In this document: piece after piece, positions 8,252 to 16,542 of the stretch
How the letters are laid out: the number at the start of each line of letters is the position of its first letter
Position numbering within the stretch: the stretch's first letter is position 1
From: CAYRUP01 sp964489265
Lineage (GTDB): Bacteria; Pseudomonadota; Gammaproteobacteria; DSM-16500
Direction: 5' to 3'
Assembly (NCBI GenBank): GCA_964489265.1
Contig: CAZAXX010000002.1
Coordinates: forward strand, 6,619-70,618
Length of the DNA stretch: 64,000 nucleotides
The notes under the pieces: generated by a model
The model's input: the letters and a program-made list of their open reading frames with translations, nothing else
Database searches by the model: none
What the model was told of the DNA's origin: nothing
Translations under genes and position numbers: made by a program

Positions 8252-8596
8252 AAATAACCACTAAATTTTTCCTTGTTGCTTCTGACTAAATATTACCCTC
8301 TGCAATGCTGGGGCAGATGCATTTCGGCTAACAAATTGTCACCCAACCATTGAAAAACAGGATACTATGTTTAGTTAATTAAGAAAAGTAAGTGTGGAAT
8401 TACAGAAAATAGTTGTGATCAAGTACTGCCTACAACTTAAAGAGCTTCGATATAGAGACATACTGCAACGATGCGTCGCAGTATTGATTGATATTTAACC
8501 TTTGTAGCACATTAACCTTGTTTTTGTTCTTAATCTCAAAAGCAGTAAGTGCCCTTTTTGCACACACTGAAGCATCTGATTCAACCATCATTTTAA
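8252..8596. other. Intergenic stretch with one hairpin
   Basis: No convincing gene. A hairpin at 8460-8484 (ATACTGC...GCAGTAT with an inner ACG/CGT pair) is the main structure. A 53-codon minus-strand frame (8430-8591) has no family match or ribosome site. This probably marks the far edge of the DarT-DarG island. Confidence 0.4.
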
Positions 8597-8601
8597 GTAT
8601 A

Positions 8602-8709
8602 AGGGGTCAAGTGCCAACATCCAACAAGCATCAGTTTATTTACTATTCAATTCAATTTATTTTATCGTAGCGAAATTTGTAACTTGTATGTTGTTGGCAC
8701 TTGACCCCT
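8602..8709. mobile_element. Family C MITE-like element, copy 1
   Basis: This 108-bp non-coding element has 18-bp terminal inverted repeats, AGGGGTCAAGTGCCAACA at the left and its exact complement at the right. Such ends resemble non-autonomous elements mobilised in trans, possibly by a REP-type (IS200-like) transposase; no transposase is present. Confidence 0.7.
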
Positions 8710-8750
8710 GAGGAGGCGCGAAGCGCCGTCTCGAAGGGTTAGCGCGTATA

Positions 8751-8858
8751 AGGGGTCAAGTGCCAACATCCAACAAGCATCAGTTTATTTACTATTCAAT
8801 TCAATTTATTTTATCGTAGCGAAATTTGTAACTTGTATGTTGTTGGCACTTGACCCCT
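8751..8858. mobile_element. Family C MITE-like element, copy 2
   Basis: Same length, ends and interior as copy 1, 149 bp further on, as part of the tandem duplication. Confidence 0.7.
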
Positions 8859-8887
8859 GAGGAGGCGCGAAGCGCCGTCTCGAAGGG

Positions 8888-10810
8888 TTAGCGCGAGGTA
8901 ATCCGGCTTAATACTCTTCGACTGCTTGTTGTCGCCGTAGCAGTAGCAACAGTCGTTTTGCTTGATCGCTCAGCAAAAAGCACATCTCGCGACGGTTCAT
9001 CGTTTGGATTCAAGAATCTATCCGCAGGTCGCATGAGTTGTTTTGTAATTTGCGAAGAGGTTTTTGCTAATGTTTCGCGTTGCCCAGAAGCCATGCTAAA
9101 TACTGGGTGTGCTAGTACTTTTTTTAAAGTTTCATTATATTCCTGAAGACGATCAGGCATAAATGTTTGTAAAACATTTGCATCTGTAAAATAGCGGAAT
9201 AACTTGTCGCGGATGATGTTTGTTAACGTTATTGCATAAACTGAGAAAGAACAAAATCGCGTAATTTCTCGATCATATAGTTGCATCCATTCAGCAGGCT
9301 GAGACATAGGTTCTATTTCTGATTTCAGAAAATCTTCATAAACATCGAAATAAATGCTAGAAAAAAAGAAGATGAAAGGATTTTTAGTTTGCCCGACTTT
9401 ATTAAGAAGGACAGTGATTAAGTGTGAATTTTCATGTTTATTTTCTCTCAGCTCTCTTAGCGCACCATTAGCCTCATCAAGATACTTCTCTGATATATAA
9501 TCGAGAACAGCAGGGTCAGGATGTTTTAGAGCCAACAGAAATTTATTAGAAAGATCCCAAGCGCCATTACGTTTATTATCAAGTGCTTTAATAATATGGA
9601 GTGGAAGGAAGTTCGATAAAGCTGTTGTTAAGCTGGTATAAGGAATTTGTTGAAGGTGTCTAATGAATAGCTCAATAAAAACCAGATTTTTTGGCTCTTT
9701 TAATAATTTTGGGAAGTAATAATTCGCTTCGCTAGATTGTGTCGTACACATATCTTTGATGCTATCTTCTAATATTTCAGGAGAAAACTTGACATCGACG
9801 TCATGAGCAGTGATTAGAATTTCCAGCGCGTCTGGAGCAAGTAGTTTACCTTTTTTAACTCCTTCAACGAGAGCAGTTAACAATTTTTTGGGGGCATTGT
9901 GATGTGCCTCTTCAGGCGCCATCGATTGATGATAAGCGTGGCTGAAACGGACTAATTCATCATATATTTCTGCAGAATTTCCCCAATGTTTGTCTAAGAA
10001 AAATTTGAGTACAGCGGGATCTGGATGGAGCGCTGCATATGCGACGTCGTTGAAGTTGCTAGAATATGTGCGGTCATAATAGATGTCCGGAGATCGGCTC
10101 CAGATAATTTCGATTGTTTTAAGTGGTAATTCATTCGTGATAGCAGTGCGTAAACTACTATAACGAAGCTCTGCGCCGTTTAAAATAAAGAGATTAGCTA
10201 GAGTTGCCGCTCCAGGAAGAAGTAACAAACTTTCTAATATTTTTTTTGCATCCGTTTTTTCGTTATTACAAAAATGAGCGACAGCTTGATCTAATAAATG
10301 TAAACTCGTCGTTTTTATGTACAAGTAATGAGAAAAAAGTCTCTTTAATGCACCTGTTGCATACAGCCATAGATTTTGATATTGAGAACAAAAATTATTG
10401 CCAAGAGATTTATTTAATTCATCACTCAGCACGTTAGGACAAAATTCATTGACAATCTCAAGCAATTGCTTAAAACGAATCTCATCTACCGTTTCTAAAA
10501 ATTGAGCAAAAGGACGATCAAAACCAATCATGGCAGCAAAGTCACTTCCCTTGCCGATTGAAGGCTTCGGTCGCTCTGCCAGATATTCCACAACAATAAA
10601 TTGGGAATTCCCGATTGCGCTCACTAACTGAGTTTCAGTTAACGCAGAATTAAGCGCTTGATAATCCTGAAGCATAGCGGTGACATCATAAGGTAAAAAA
10701 AATCGTGGATCAGGATTTTTGTACGTAGCGGGAACTATAAAGGACTTTTCTTCAGATAAAATTGGAAGTGCTTTTTTGTTTTTTTTAGAGGGAAAAAATA
10801 ATGATCTCAT
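8888..10810 (-). CDS. Unrecognised helical repeat protein, 640 residues
   Basis: I know no family for this protein. It is leucine-rich and probably all helical. The segment HPDPAVL occurs twice in similar context (ALHPDPAVLKFF near residue 262 and ALKHPDPAVLDYI near 430), suggesting degenerate solenoid repeats similar in spirit to ankyrin or Sel1. The C-terminal 40 residues are Ser/Thr/Arg-rich (SSKTTVATATATTSS), a disordered tail. There is no signal peptide or membrane segment. The ribosome site AGGA precedes ATG 10810. The last codon and stop come from the repeat unit next to it, so the original C-terminus may have been changed. Given its neighbours a secreted effector is possible, but unproven. 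Confidence 0.7.
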   Translation of the reverse strand: MRSLFFPSKKNKKALPILSEEKSFIVPATYKNPDPRFFLPYDVTAMLQDYQALNSALTETQLVSAIGNSQFIVVEYLAERPKPSIGKGSDFAAMIGFDRPFAQFLETVDEIRFKQLLEIVNEFCPNVLSDELNKSLGNNFCSQYQNLWLYATGALKRLFSHYLYIKTTSLHLLDQAVAHFCNNEKTDAKKILESLLLLPGAATLANLFILNGAELRYSSLRTAITNELPLKTIEIIWSRSPDIYYDRTYSSNFNDVAYAALHPDPAVLKFFLDKHWGNSAEIYDELVRFSHAYHQSMAPEEAHHNAPKKLLTALVEGVKKGKLLAPDALEILITAHDVDVKFSPEILEDSIKDMCTTQSSEANYYFPKLLKEPKNLVFIELFIRHLQQIPYTSLTTALSNFLPLHIIKALDNKRNGAWDLSNKFLLALKHPDPAVLDYISEKYLDEANGALRELRENKHENSHLITVLLNKVGQTKNPFIFFFSSIYFDVYEDFLKSEIEPMSQPAEWMQLYDREITRFCSFSVYAITLTNIIRDKLFRYFTDANVLQTFMPDRLQEYNETLKKVLAHPVFSMASGQRETLAKTSSQITKQLMRPADRFLNPNDEPSRDVLFAERSSKTTVATATATTSSRRVLSRITSR

Positions 10811-10848
10811 AAAATTCCTATTAATTAAATTATCATCCTTATTTCTTA

Positions 10849-11613
10849 TTATCTCAGTCGTGGACGCATACTTTCGATTGCAACTTTTGCAAAAATATCT
10901 TCATTTCCGCGAGTTAAATATTCATCTACAAGACTCATTAGCGGCATTGGTAGAGGAGCATCAATTTTAGTTTGAAGTATTTTGTCAATACGTTCCAGCT
11001 TTTCTTGCTCCGATTTATTCTCACTAATTTTAAAATTCTTTAAAAAGTTTTTTTCTGCATTACTAAGTACATTATCAAAATAACAACTTTCCCAGTGCAT
11101 ATTTCCAATAAAGAAGCCTGCGCTTAACAGTGCGAGGGCAATAGTACACAAAATAACCCATCCATAATATTCATTGGCACACATTTCCTGGAATACTGGA
11201 AAACACGCTCGTATTGCATAATAATCATCAACCATAGGTAGATTTTGATTGCCTTCTAAAGAACATAATTCATCACTCTGATATTTATATCTCATAATCT
11301 CTTCACAAGTCTTATTTTCAAAACGTATTTCGTTATTAAATCTCACTTCACCTTGCGCTGCTTGTAAATATTTATTAATAATTAAAGTAGTTAAAGCAAT
11401 CACTCCGCCACACCCAGCTAAGGAAGTCACAAAAAGTGCCGCTCTGCATCGATTATCTGCTTGTTTAACACGCTCCTGATCTGAATTGGCATCGATCAGT
11501 TTTTTTTGAATTTTTTCGAGTTTATTAAGGATGGGCGTAGAAGAAACAGGAATGGCTAACTCTGCTTGCAATAAGGGTTTGGTTAATGCTTTAGGTTTCC
11601 AGAATGAAAACAT
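10849..11613 (-). CDS. Unrecognised protein with two membrane helices
   Basis: The protein has 254 residues. A basic N-terminal coiled-coil-like region (ILNKLEKIQKKLIDANSDQE) is followed by a first membrane helix (ALFVTSLAGCGGVIALTTLII, about 60-80). A Cys-containing loop of about 70 residues and a second helix (WVILCTIALALLSAGFFIG) come next, with a charged C-terminal region. The loop cysteines suggest it faces the periplasm or a host vesicle lumen. It ends 38 bp upstream of the 640-residue gene on the same strand, so co-transcription is likely. No family recognised. Confidence 0.65.
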   Translation of the reverse strand: MFSFWKPKALTKPLLQAELAIPVSSTPILNKLEKIQKKLIDANSDQERVKQADNRCRAALFVTSLAGCGGVIALTTLIINKYLQAAQGEVRFNNEIRFENKTCEEIMRYKYQSDELCSLEGNQNLPMVDDYYAIRACFPVFQEMCANEYYGWVILCTIALALLSAGFFIGNMHWESCYFDNVLSNAEKNFLKNFKISENKSEQEKLERIDKILQTKIDAPLPMPLMSLVDEYLTRGNEDIFAKVAIESMRPRLR

Positions 11614-11647
11614 GACAGGCTCGCTCCATAGTTTTAAAAGTTAATTA

Positions 11648-13039
11648 CTATGCCCGCTTTGTCGACGGACTAGATGGTGCCAGACTTGGTTCAACACGAA
11701 TATTATTTTGAACAACCTCAGTAAAACCTTCCTGTGTGAGCGGCCAAGGCATTTTCTGAAGTAATGTGTCTGCATGCGCTAAATTCTCTATTACTTTCTG
11801 CGCGTTTTCTCTGCTTAATAATGAAGGTTTCGCGCTATCCAACTGACGCAAAATTTCTGGAACAGCCTGAGAAATAATCCCAGCGTTAAGATACACAGTA
11901 TTAATTAAATCAGTAAGCCCAGACTTTGCCAGCAAGCCATAGGTTTGGCTGATGGCATAGGCGTTTGTTGGGTTTTGTTTAATAATATCCAATTTTCCTT
12001 TACTCAATTTTCCATCCGCTGCAAATTCCACTGCAGCCAATGCCATTTGTTCAGAGCACTCTCTATTAATCGGATCGCATATCAACAAAATTAAATTTAA
12101 ATTCTCTTTATTGATTAGATCGGCATCTGTTAAATGCTCAAATGCATTTGCAAGTTGATGCAGAAAAAGCGGATTTCGACGAATATTTTTCTCAGCTTGC
12201 TTTTGTTCGTTTTCACCCAGCCTGCCATAATGTAATCCAATTAAAACATAAGAAATAAACGATGAATTTTCTGAATTAGCAAAGATAAAATCAATATTTT
12301 CATTCGAATTCAGTTTGGCCATGTACTCACGATTTAAACTTTTGTTATGATCCTTATACGTATATCCGGTAACTTCAAATAAAGCATAATCTTGTCGATA
12401 ACAATCATATGGGTTTGGCAATAATACATGCGGAATTACTTCTCTTTGAATATTATGATAGAGAAGTTGATCATGTAATTTGAGGGCATCAACAGCTTTG
12501 CAGGCGCGGGTGTAAAATCGAAAATCATGCATTTTGCTACAATATGAGAGATCTAGGGCAGTCATAGTAAAATCTTTTGCGATAAACTTTAATGCATCAG
12601 GATAGTGCCGAATGAATGGCCCAATATCGACTTTTTTTGGATGAGCTTTCTTTTTAATGCTTTTGACATAAGCGTCTAATTCTGGTCGATGTGCCATCAT
12701 GGTAAATATTTTTAAGTCATAAGCTGCATAATCAACTAATCCGCCCATTTTTGTAAATAATGTAGCACAAGCGACGTATGTCTTGTTCGAGTTATATTGA
12801 TTTTCTCTGATACTAGATAAGTGAGCAGCTAAACCATGTAACTGGGAACAAGTCAGTGGGACTGCTTTTTCAGATGAATATTGAGATAAATGGCGTATAT
12901 TGCCGGAGGTTAGTCTCCATGATTTTTTCTTTAAGTCTGCATAGTTATCTAAAGCATGTTTAACATCAGATTGTAAAATAATAACGGATGCAGATTTTTC
13001 TTCTAAGTGTCTGTGTACTTGAAAAGTTGATGACGCCAT
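11648..13039 (-). CDS. Unrecognised helical protein, 463 residues (paralogue of 17770-18489)
   Basis: A soluble, probably helical protein without signal peptide. It begins MASSTFQ and has LTCSQLHGLAAHLSSI near residue 80 and RNPLFLHQLANAFEHL near 290. The plus-strand gene at 17770 has matching blocks in the same order (LNSKQLHALAKLLKPV and DDPQRFHLFAKAFIANP), so the two look like diverged paralogues. A good AAGGA site precedes ATG 13039. It is the first gene of the block leading to the two genes below it. The function is unknown. A Pro/Ser-rich tail (EPSLAPSSPSTKRA) ends the protein. Confidence 0.7.
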   Translation of the reverse strand: MASSTFQVHRHLEEKSASVIILQSDVKHALDNYADLKKKSWRLTSGNIRHLSQYSSEKAVPLTCSQLHGLAAHLSSIRENQYNSNKTYVACATLFTKMGGLVDYAAYDLKIFTMMAHRPELDAYVKSIKKKAHPKKVDIGPFIRHYPDALKFIAKDFTMTALDLSYCSKMHDFRFYTRACKAVDALKLHDQLLYHNIQREVIPHVLLPNPYDCYRQDYALFEVTGYTYKDHNKSLNREYMAKLNSNENIDFIFANSENSSFISYVLIGLHYGRLGENEQKQAEKNIRRNPLFLHQLANAFEHLTDADLINKENLNLILLICDPINRECSEQMALAAVEFAADGKLSKGKLDIIKQNPTNAYAISQTYGLLAKSGLTDLINTVYLNAGIISQAVPEILRQLDSAKPSLLSRENAQKVIENLAHADTLLQKMPWPLTQEGFTEVVQNNIRVEPSLAPSSPSTKRA

Positions 13040-13196
13040 TTAGCATTTCCTTATGTAATGCTGGTGATTAGTCTAATGAATATTTTAGGAAGATCATCGA
13101 ATATACATCGTATTTGTTATTTGCGGATGAATTATAATATAGATAGATTCTTACAAAAAGAGCGACAATGCAATGAGATCAATTATAGTGACAGTT

Positions 13197-13231
13197 AAAT
13201 TTGTAACTTGTATGTTGTTGGCACTTGACCC
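13197..13231. mobile_element. Fragment of a family C element
   Basis: These 35 bases match the right end of the elements at 8602 and 8751 (AAATTTGTAACTTG... to GGCACTTGACCC). The left end is missing, so this is a relic. Confidence 0.7.
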
Positions 13232-13252
13232 GTTGTTTAGGCTATATGAGCT

Positions 13253-14380
13253 CTACTGCCTATTTTGAAATAAATATCTTTGCATTTCCTCATTATTTTT
13301 TTTCCAAATAACATTATCAATAAAAAAATGGTGGATATTCAGAAAAATAACAAAATAAAACATCATGACAGTGGGACCATAAAAATAAAAATCAAACAAT
13401 CTCATTTGATCAAGATAATTTGGTAAGAAATAAAAGAAAATACTGCCCAAAACAACAGATAAAAATAAATATCCATAATGACGGATGAAATAGATCTTGT
13501 TTCGCATTTTCTGATTTACTTTTACTAGCTCATTTTTAATTTTATTACGACGTAAAGCAGATACAAAAGGGAGATATTGTAGTGAGTGAAAAAATGCAAT
13601 GCAGGGGAAAAATATGGGATTATAAAATAAAGGTAAAAACCATAAATAAGCTGCAATAAACGCAATTACAGCAGTCAAAGAAGGTTTACTTTTTTCTTTA
13701 ATATGTTTTTTTATATGCGTTATCATGACAAGAATCAGCGTGATAATAATTGCCCCAAAACAATAAAAAATATAACGCACAGGAACATTCAAGCCACGAT
13801 AAATAATTCCTTCAAACATTTGTTCGGAACCGCCAATGTTGTTACAGACCCAAGAAATAATCCAGAGCATATAAAGATTCGCTTGTAAGCACCATCGCTC
13901 TACTTTGTTATAAAAGATTTTTTGTAAAGCATTTGTGACGATGATGGTTCCAAATATTTGTTTTATATAATGCCATCCGACAAAAAAATAAAATGCATTA
14001 ACAAAATATCCTAACAATTTAATAGGATTTAAATATGAGCATACGATTAACGAGCCGATAAGAAGTAGCGGTACAATTATCCCAGCCCAAAAAAATGATT
14101 TCTTCGAAATAATTAAATGACGAAAATCGATATAGAGTAATTGATACGAAAGCAAGAAATGCGGAAAATTCACCAGAAAACTCAATGCAAATACCAGCCC
14201 CACAAAATAGGGATGGTTATGTTGCTTAGCGAGAATGATTGAGGCGAGAAAAAACAGAATAGAAGCTCCGCCCATAAAAAAAGCATCAAAAAAACCTGTA
14301 TACAAGTAAGGTTTCTTTTCACTATTTTGTGTCGGTTCAAGGTATTGCTTACTATCTATGTAATATGTAGCTTGGGACAT
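13253..14380 (-). CDS. Polytopic membrane protein with conserved histidines
   Basis: At least eight hydrophobic helices span the protein. Several His residues lie at helix ends: VNFPHFLLSY, VGWHYIKQIFG, FFHSLQYLPF and, near the C-terminus, NIHHFFIDNVIWK. The last motif recurs, as I recall, in bacterial membrane proteins of unknown function, and such patterns can bind a metal or haem as in membrane oxygenases. I set the start at ATG 14380 (MSQATYY), which has GGATGAG upstream; an ATG at 14392 and a GTG at 14398 are alternatives with no better ribosome site. It stands apart from its neighbours, with a family C relic just downstream. Confidence 0.65.
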   Translation of the reverse strand: MSQATYYIDSKQYLEPTQNSEKKPYLYTGFFDAFFMGGASILFFLASIILAKQHNHPYFVGLVFALSFLVNFPHFLLSYQLLYIDFRHLIISKKSFFWAGIIVPLLLIGSLIVCSYLNPIKLLGYFVNAFYFFVGWHYIKQIFGTIIVTNALQKIFYNKVERWCLQANLYMLWIISWVCNNIGGSEQMFEGIIYRGLNVPVRYIFYCFGAIIITLILVMITHIKKHIKEKSKPSLTAVIAFIAAYLWFLPLFYNPIFFPCIAFFHSLQYLPFVSALRRNKIKNELVKVNQKMRNKIYFIRHYGYLFLSVVLGSIFFYFLPNYLDQMRLFDFYFYGPTVMMFYFVIFLNIHHFFIDNVIWKKNNEEMQRYLFQNRQ

Positions 14381-14619
14381 TCGCTCATCCATTTGCACTG
14401 ACTTTCATTATGTGTAGCTTATGCTTATAGTATTTATAAAGCACCTTTTTTTCTAAATCAATCTTACTACCCAGTAAATATTTTTATTTAACCGTATAGC
14501 GGAATTAACGGTCGCTTTCCCCTGCCCTCATGACAAGTAACATTGTATGATGGCCACAAAACAAATATAAACGCTATATACTTGTGTCCGTAAGAACTCA
14601 ACAACATGGAGAAGTAAAA

Positions 14620-14928
14620 GTGACAGAGAAAATTATAAAATTCGGTAAATATCGACACTACAAACGAACAGAAAATTTATACCAGGTTATCGATATTGCA
14701 CTCCACAGTGAAACTTATGAAGAAATGGTTATTTACAAGGCTCTCTATCACTGCGAGAAATTTGGCAACAATCGTTTATGGGTTCGCCCCAAGTCGATGT
14801 TTCTTGAGGACGTGGAATATAATGGTAAAACGGTGCCCCGCTTTCAGCTTATTGATTCGGTGGCTATCTCGACGTGCTATTTAAACCAGCAAATCTATGA
14901 GCAGAAGCATGAGGACGACACGCCCTAG
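14620..14928 (+). CDS. DUF1653 family protein
   Basis: This small protein (102 residues) shows the family pattern: IKFGKYRHYK, then VIDIALHSETYEEMVIYKAL, then LWVRPKSMFLEDVEYNG and PRFQLID. DUF1653 proteins are widespread and soluble, and their role is unknown. The start is GTG 14620, which has GGAG 8 bases upstream and matches the family N-terminus. The frame continues 12 codons upstream to another GTG, but without a ribosome site. It stands alone. Confidence 0.85.
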   Translation: MTEKIIKFGKYRHYKRTENLYQVIDIALHSETYEEMVIYKALYHCEKFGNNRLWVRPKSMFLEDVEYNGKTVPRFQLIDSVAISTCYLNQQIYEQKHEDDTP

Positions 14929-14992
14929 ATCAAAAAAATTTTCTATGCTAGAGTCTTTTTTTTAAACGTTGATTTATAAAAAGGAATTTTAT

Positions 14993-15625
14993 ATGTCTAC
15001 AAATAGATTTCTATTAAAGATGGTTAAAAATGCAGGGAAAATGGCACTCGGCGCTACGGCAGCTGCTACAGCGGGAAAAATTGTTTGGTCTAATATAAAA
15101 CCCGGCACACAAGAAAAACCTTTTTTTCCTACCGCTAACACATTTCCTCTAAAAAAATTAGCCAACCCTAGTTCAGCTACTTCCAATCTCTTAAACAAAG
15201 ACGAAGAAAAATTGAAACTCTCACTTTCTTGTGATCACAATCTGCTTGGTATCAACATGCTTCAACAGTCAATCATTGCAGCCAGTGTGGCAAAACTAAT
15301 TGCGGCTGATAACCTTTTTCGTTCTGCGCTGCAATGGAATCCGAATAATGAATATGCTAAAAGAAATCGAGCCGTGATAGGTTGTCTCATTCCTCTTTTT
15401 CCAGACTATGTTTTTTCATCAATCCCAGATATAGATGTTAATAAAGGACAATCTGTTGATTTAGTGGGCCCTTTTTTAAAATGCCTACCATACAAAGATC
15501 CTGCGAATAAAGAGGTCGTCGCGCGGTTGAAAGATTTAGAAAACTCAAAGGATTACGAAAGATTCTTTATACCTGATGATTATAAAACGAGTGAAAAGTA
15601 TAACGTAACATCAAGATGTCCATAG
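14993..15625 (+). CDS. Unrecognised protein with N-terminal hydrophobic segment
   Basis: The protein has 210 residues from ATG 14993 (AAGGA ribosome site). A basic N-terminus is followed by a small-residue hydrophobic stretch (MALGATAAATAGKIVW), which could be a membrane anchor or poor signal. The remainder is soluble, with a helix rich in Ala (SIIAASVAKLIAADNLF) and repeated Pro/Asp segments. A long perfect hairpin lies 13 bp after the stop. No family recognised. Confidence 0.6.
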   Translation: MSTNRFLLKMVKNAGKMALGATAAATAGKIVWSNIKPGTQEKPFFPTANTFPLKKLANPSSATSNLLNKDEEKLKLSLSCDHNLLGINMLQQSIIAASVAKLIAADNLFRSALQWNPNNEYAKRNRAVIGCLIPLFPDYVFSSIPDIDVNKGQSVDLVGPFLKCLPYKDPANKEVVARLKDLENSKDYERFFIPDDYKTSEKYNVTSRCP

Positions 15626-15637
15626 AAATACGAATTT

Positions 15638-15680
15638 AGCGCTGCTAAGCGAGCGATTTTTTTGCTCGCTTAGCAGCGCT
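15638..15680. terminator. Long perfect hairpin, possible terminator
   Basis: A 17-bp perfect stem (15638-15654 with 15664-15680) encloses the loop GATTTTTTT. No T-run follows the stem, so it is not a textbook intrinsic terminator. It may still stop or stabilise the transcript of the gene that ends at 15625. Confidence 0.5.
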
Positions 15681-15865
15681 TAATGTCCGCGATCTACCTT
15701 TTTTGTAAGCAACGGGCTTTATTTATTCTCGTCTAGATTTATAATCTTTCTAGCTATTAAATAAAATCCGGATGTTAAAACCTATGGCACCTCGTAGCGA
15801 CATGAAGCTTTACAAAACTTATAAATTTCAGCATTCAAGCTCTTCCATAAACAACATCAAACTGT

Positions 15866-16171
15866 ATGCTCGCACCCGACTGCTGCAGCAGTTACAGCTA
15901 CAGATCAACGCGGGCAGCTGATAAGCAAGCCTCTAAATTAAACCAAAATATTTTATTGGTGCTAAGACTATTATTTGAGGATTTAGCTGATAATGGATCC
16001 GCGGTTCCAGATTGGCCTAACTATGGTAAGTTACATGGTAAAAATAATAAACGTCATTGACATTTGCAAAAAGGAAACCCCACATATGTTTGCTGTTGGG
16101 AAGTAGTAGATAAAAAACGAAAAATCATCGAGGTATATTATGTCGGAACACACGAAAAAGCACCGTATTAG
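15866..16171 (+). pseudogene. Decayed RelE/HigB-like toxin gene with an in-frame TGA
   Basis: The C-terminal half reads like a known toxin family: WPNYGKLHGKNNKRH, a TGA stop (16058-16060), then HLQKGNPTYVCCWEV and KIIEVYYVGTHEKAPY ending at TAG 16171. The family usually has a residue such as Cys where the TGA lies, a one-base change. The N-terminal half is poorly conserved and its true start is unclear; the nearby ATG 15803 is in another frame, so a second lesion is likely. The end overlaps the antitoxin start by 32 bp, the normal layout when toxin comes first. The toxin is presumably inactive. Confidence 0.7.
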
Positions 16172-16529
16172 CGCTCAGTCTTATGGATCGACATTACATA
16201 TAACTTATCATAATAAAACATATGTGATTCCAAAAAGTATTGCTGAAAAATATGTAGTTGAAAATAAAAAAAATAAAAAATTAAAAGCACCAGTAAAATC
16301 GATCAAAGCTTTATTTGACAAGCTTGATGAGAGATTTACAAAGGCAGGCGCTTTATTGAAAGGATTACGAATTCGAGAAGGTTTATCACAAGTCGAATTT
16401 GCTAAAAAAATTGATGTTACTCAAGCAAATCTATCAAATATGGAAAATGGGAAAAGACCGATAGGCAAGATAATTGCAAAGAGGATTGAAAATATTTTTG
16501 GAGTTAATTATCGGTTTTTTTTAGAATAG
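16140..16529 (+). CDS. HTH-XRE antitoxin-like protein
   Basis: A 129-residue protein with a C-terminal helix-turn-helix of the XRE type (LKGLRIREGLSQVEFAKKID, then VTQANLSNMENGKRPIGK). The N-terminal 50 residues are basic and include a small beta-like segment (STLHITYHNKTYVIPKS). It starts inside the end of the decayed toxin frame, so it is the antitoxin and probable repressor of that pair. With the toxin broken, it survives as an orphan regulator. It might still act on related toxins elsewhere. Confidence 0.8.
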   Translation: MSEHTKKHRISAQSYGSTLHITYHNKTYVIPKSIAEKYVVENKKNKKLKAPVKSIKALFDKLDERFTKAGALLKGLRIREGLSQVEFAKKIDVTQANLSNMENGKRPIGKIIAKRIENIFGVNYRFFLE

Positions 16530-16542
16530 CTTAGAGGAACAA

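Larger units (their letters stand above)
8597..8894. repeat. Perfect tandem duplication of a 149-bp unit
   Basis: Unit 1 (8597-8745) and unit 2 (8746-8894) appear identical base for base. Each holds a family C element followed by a family A variant (GAGGAGGCGCGAAGCGCC and then GTCTCGAAGGGTT). The stop codon of the 640-residue gene on the minus strand falls inside the end of unit 2. Confidence 0.9.

Noticed and set aside
5580..8300. Prophage or integrative element with integrase
   Set aside because: No integrase, structural or replication gene is present.
8336..8346. TTGTCACCC after darT as the far attachment site matching the tRNA-Pro 3' end
   Set aside because: Only nine bases match (CTTGTCACCCCG in the tRNA), which is too short to claim an attachment site.
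8430..8591. Small minus-strand gene of 53 codons
   Set aside because: It begins MMVESDASVCAKRALTAF without a ribosome site or any recognised family; it overlaps an equally long plus-strand frame.
8597..8894. Tandem repeat taken as a CRISPR array
   Set aside because: Only two identical 149-bp units, no spacers and no cas genes.
16058..16060. TGA in the toxin as a selenocysteine codon
   Set aside because: No SECIS-like hairpin follows and this toxin family has no selenoprotein members; a point mutation is simpler.
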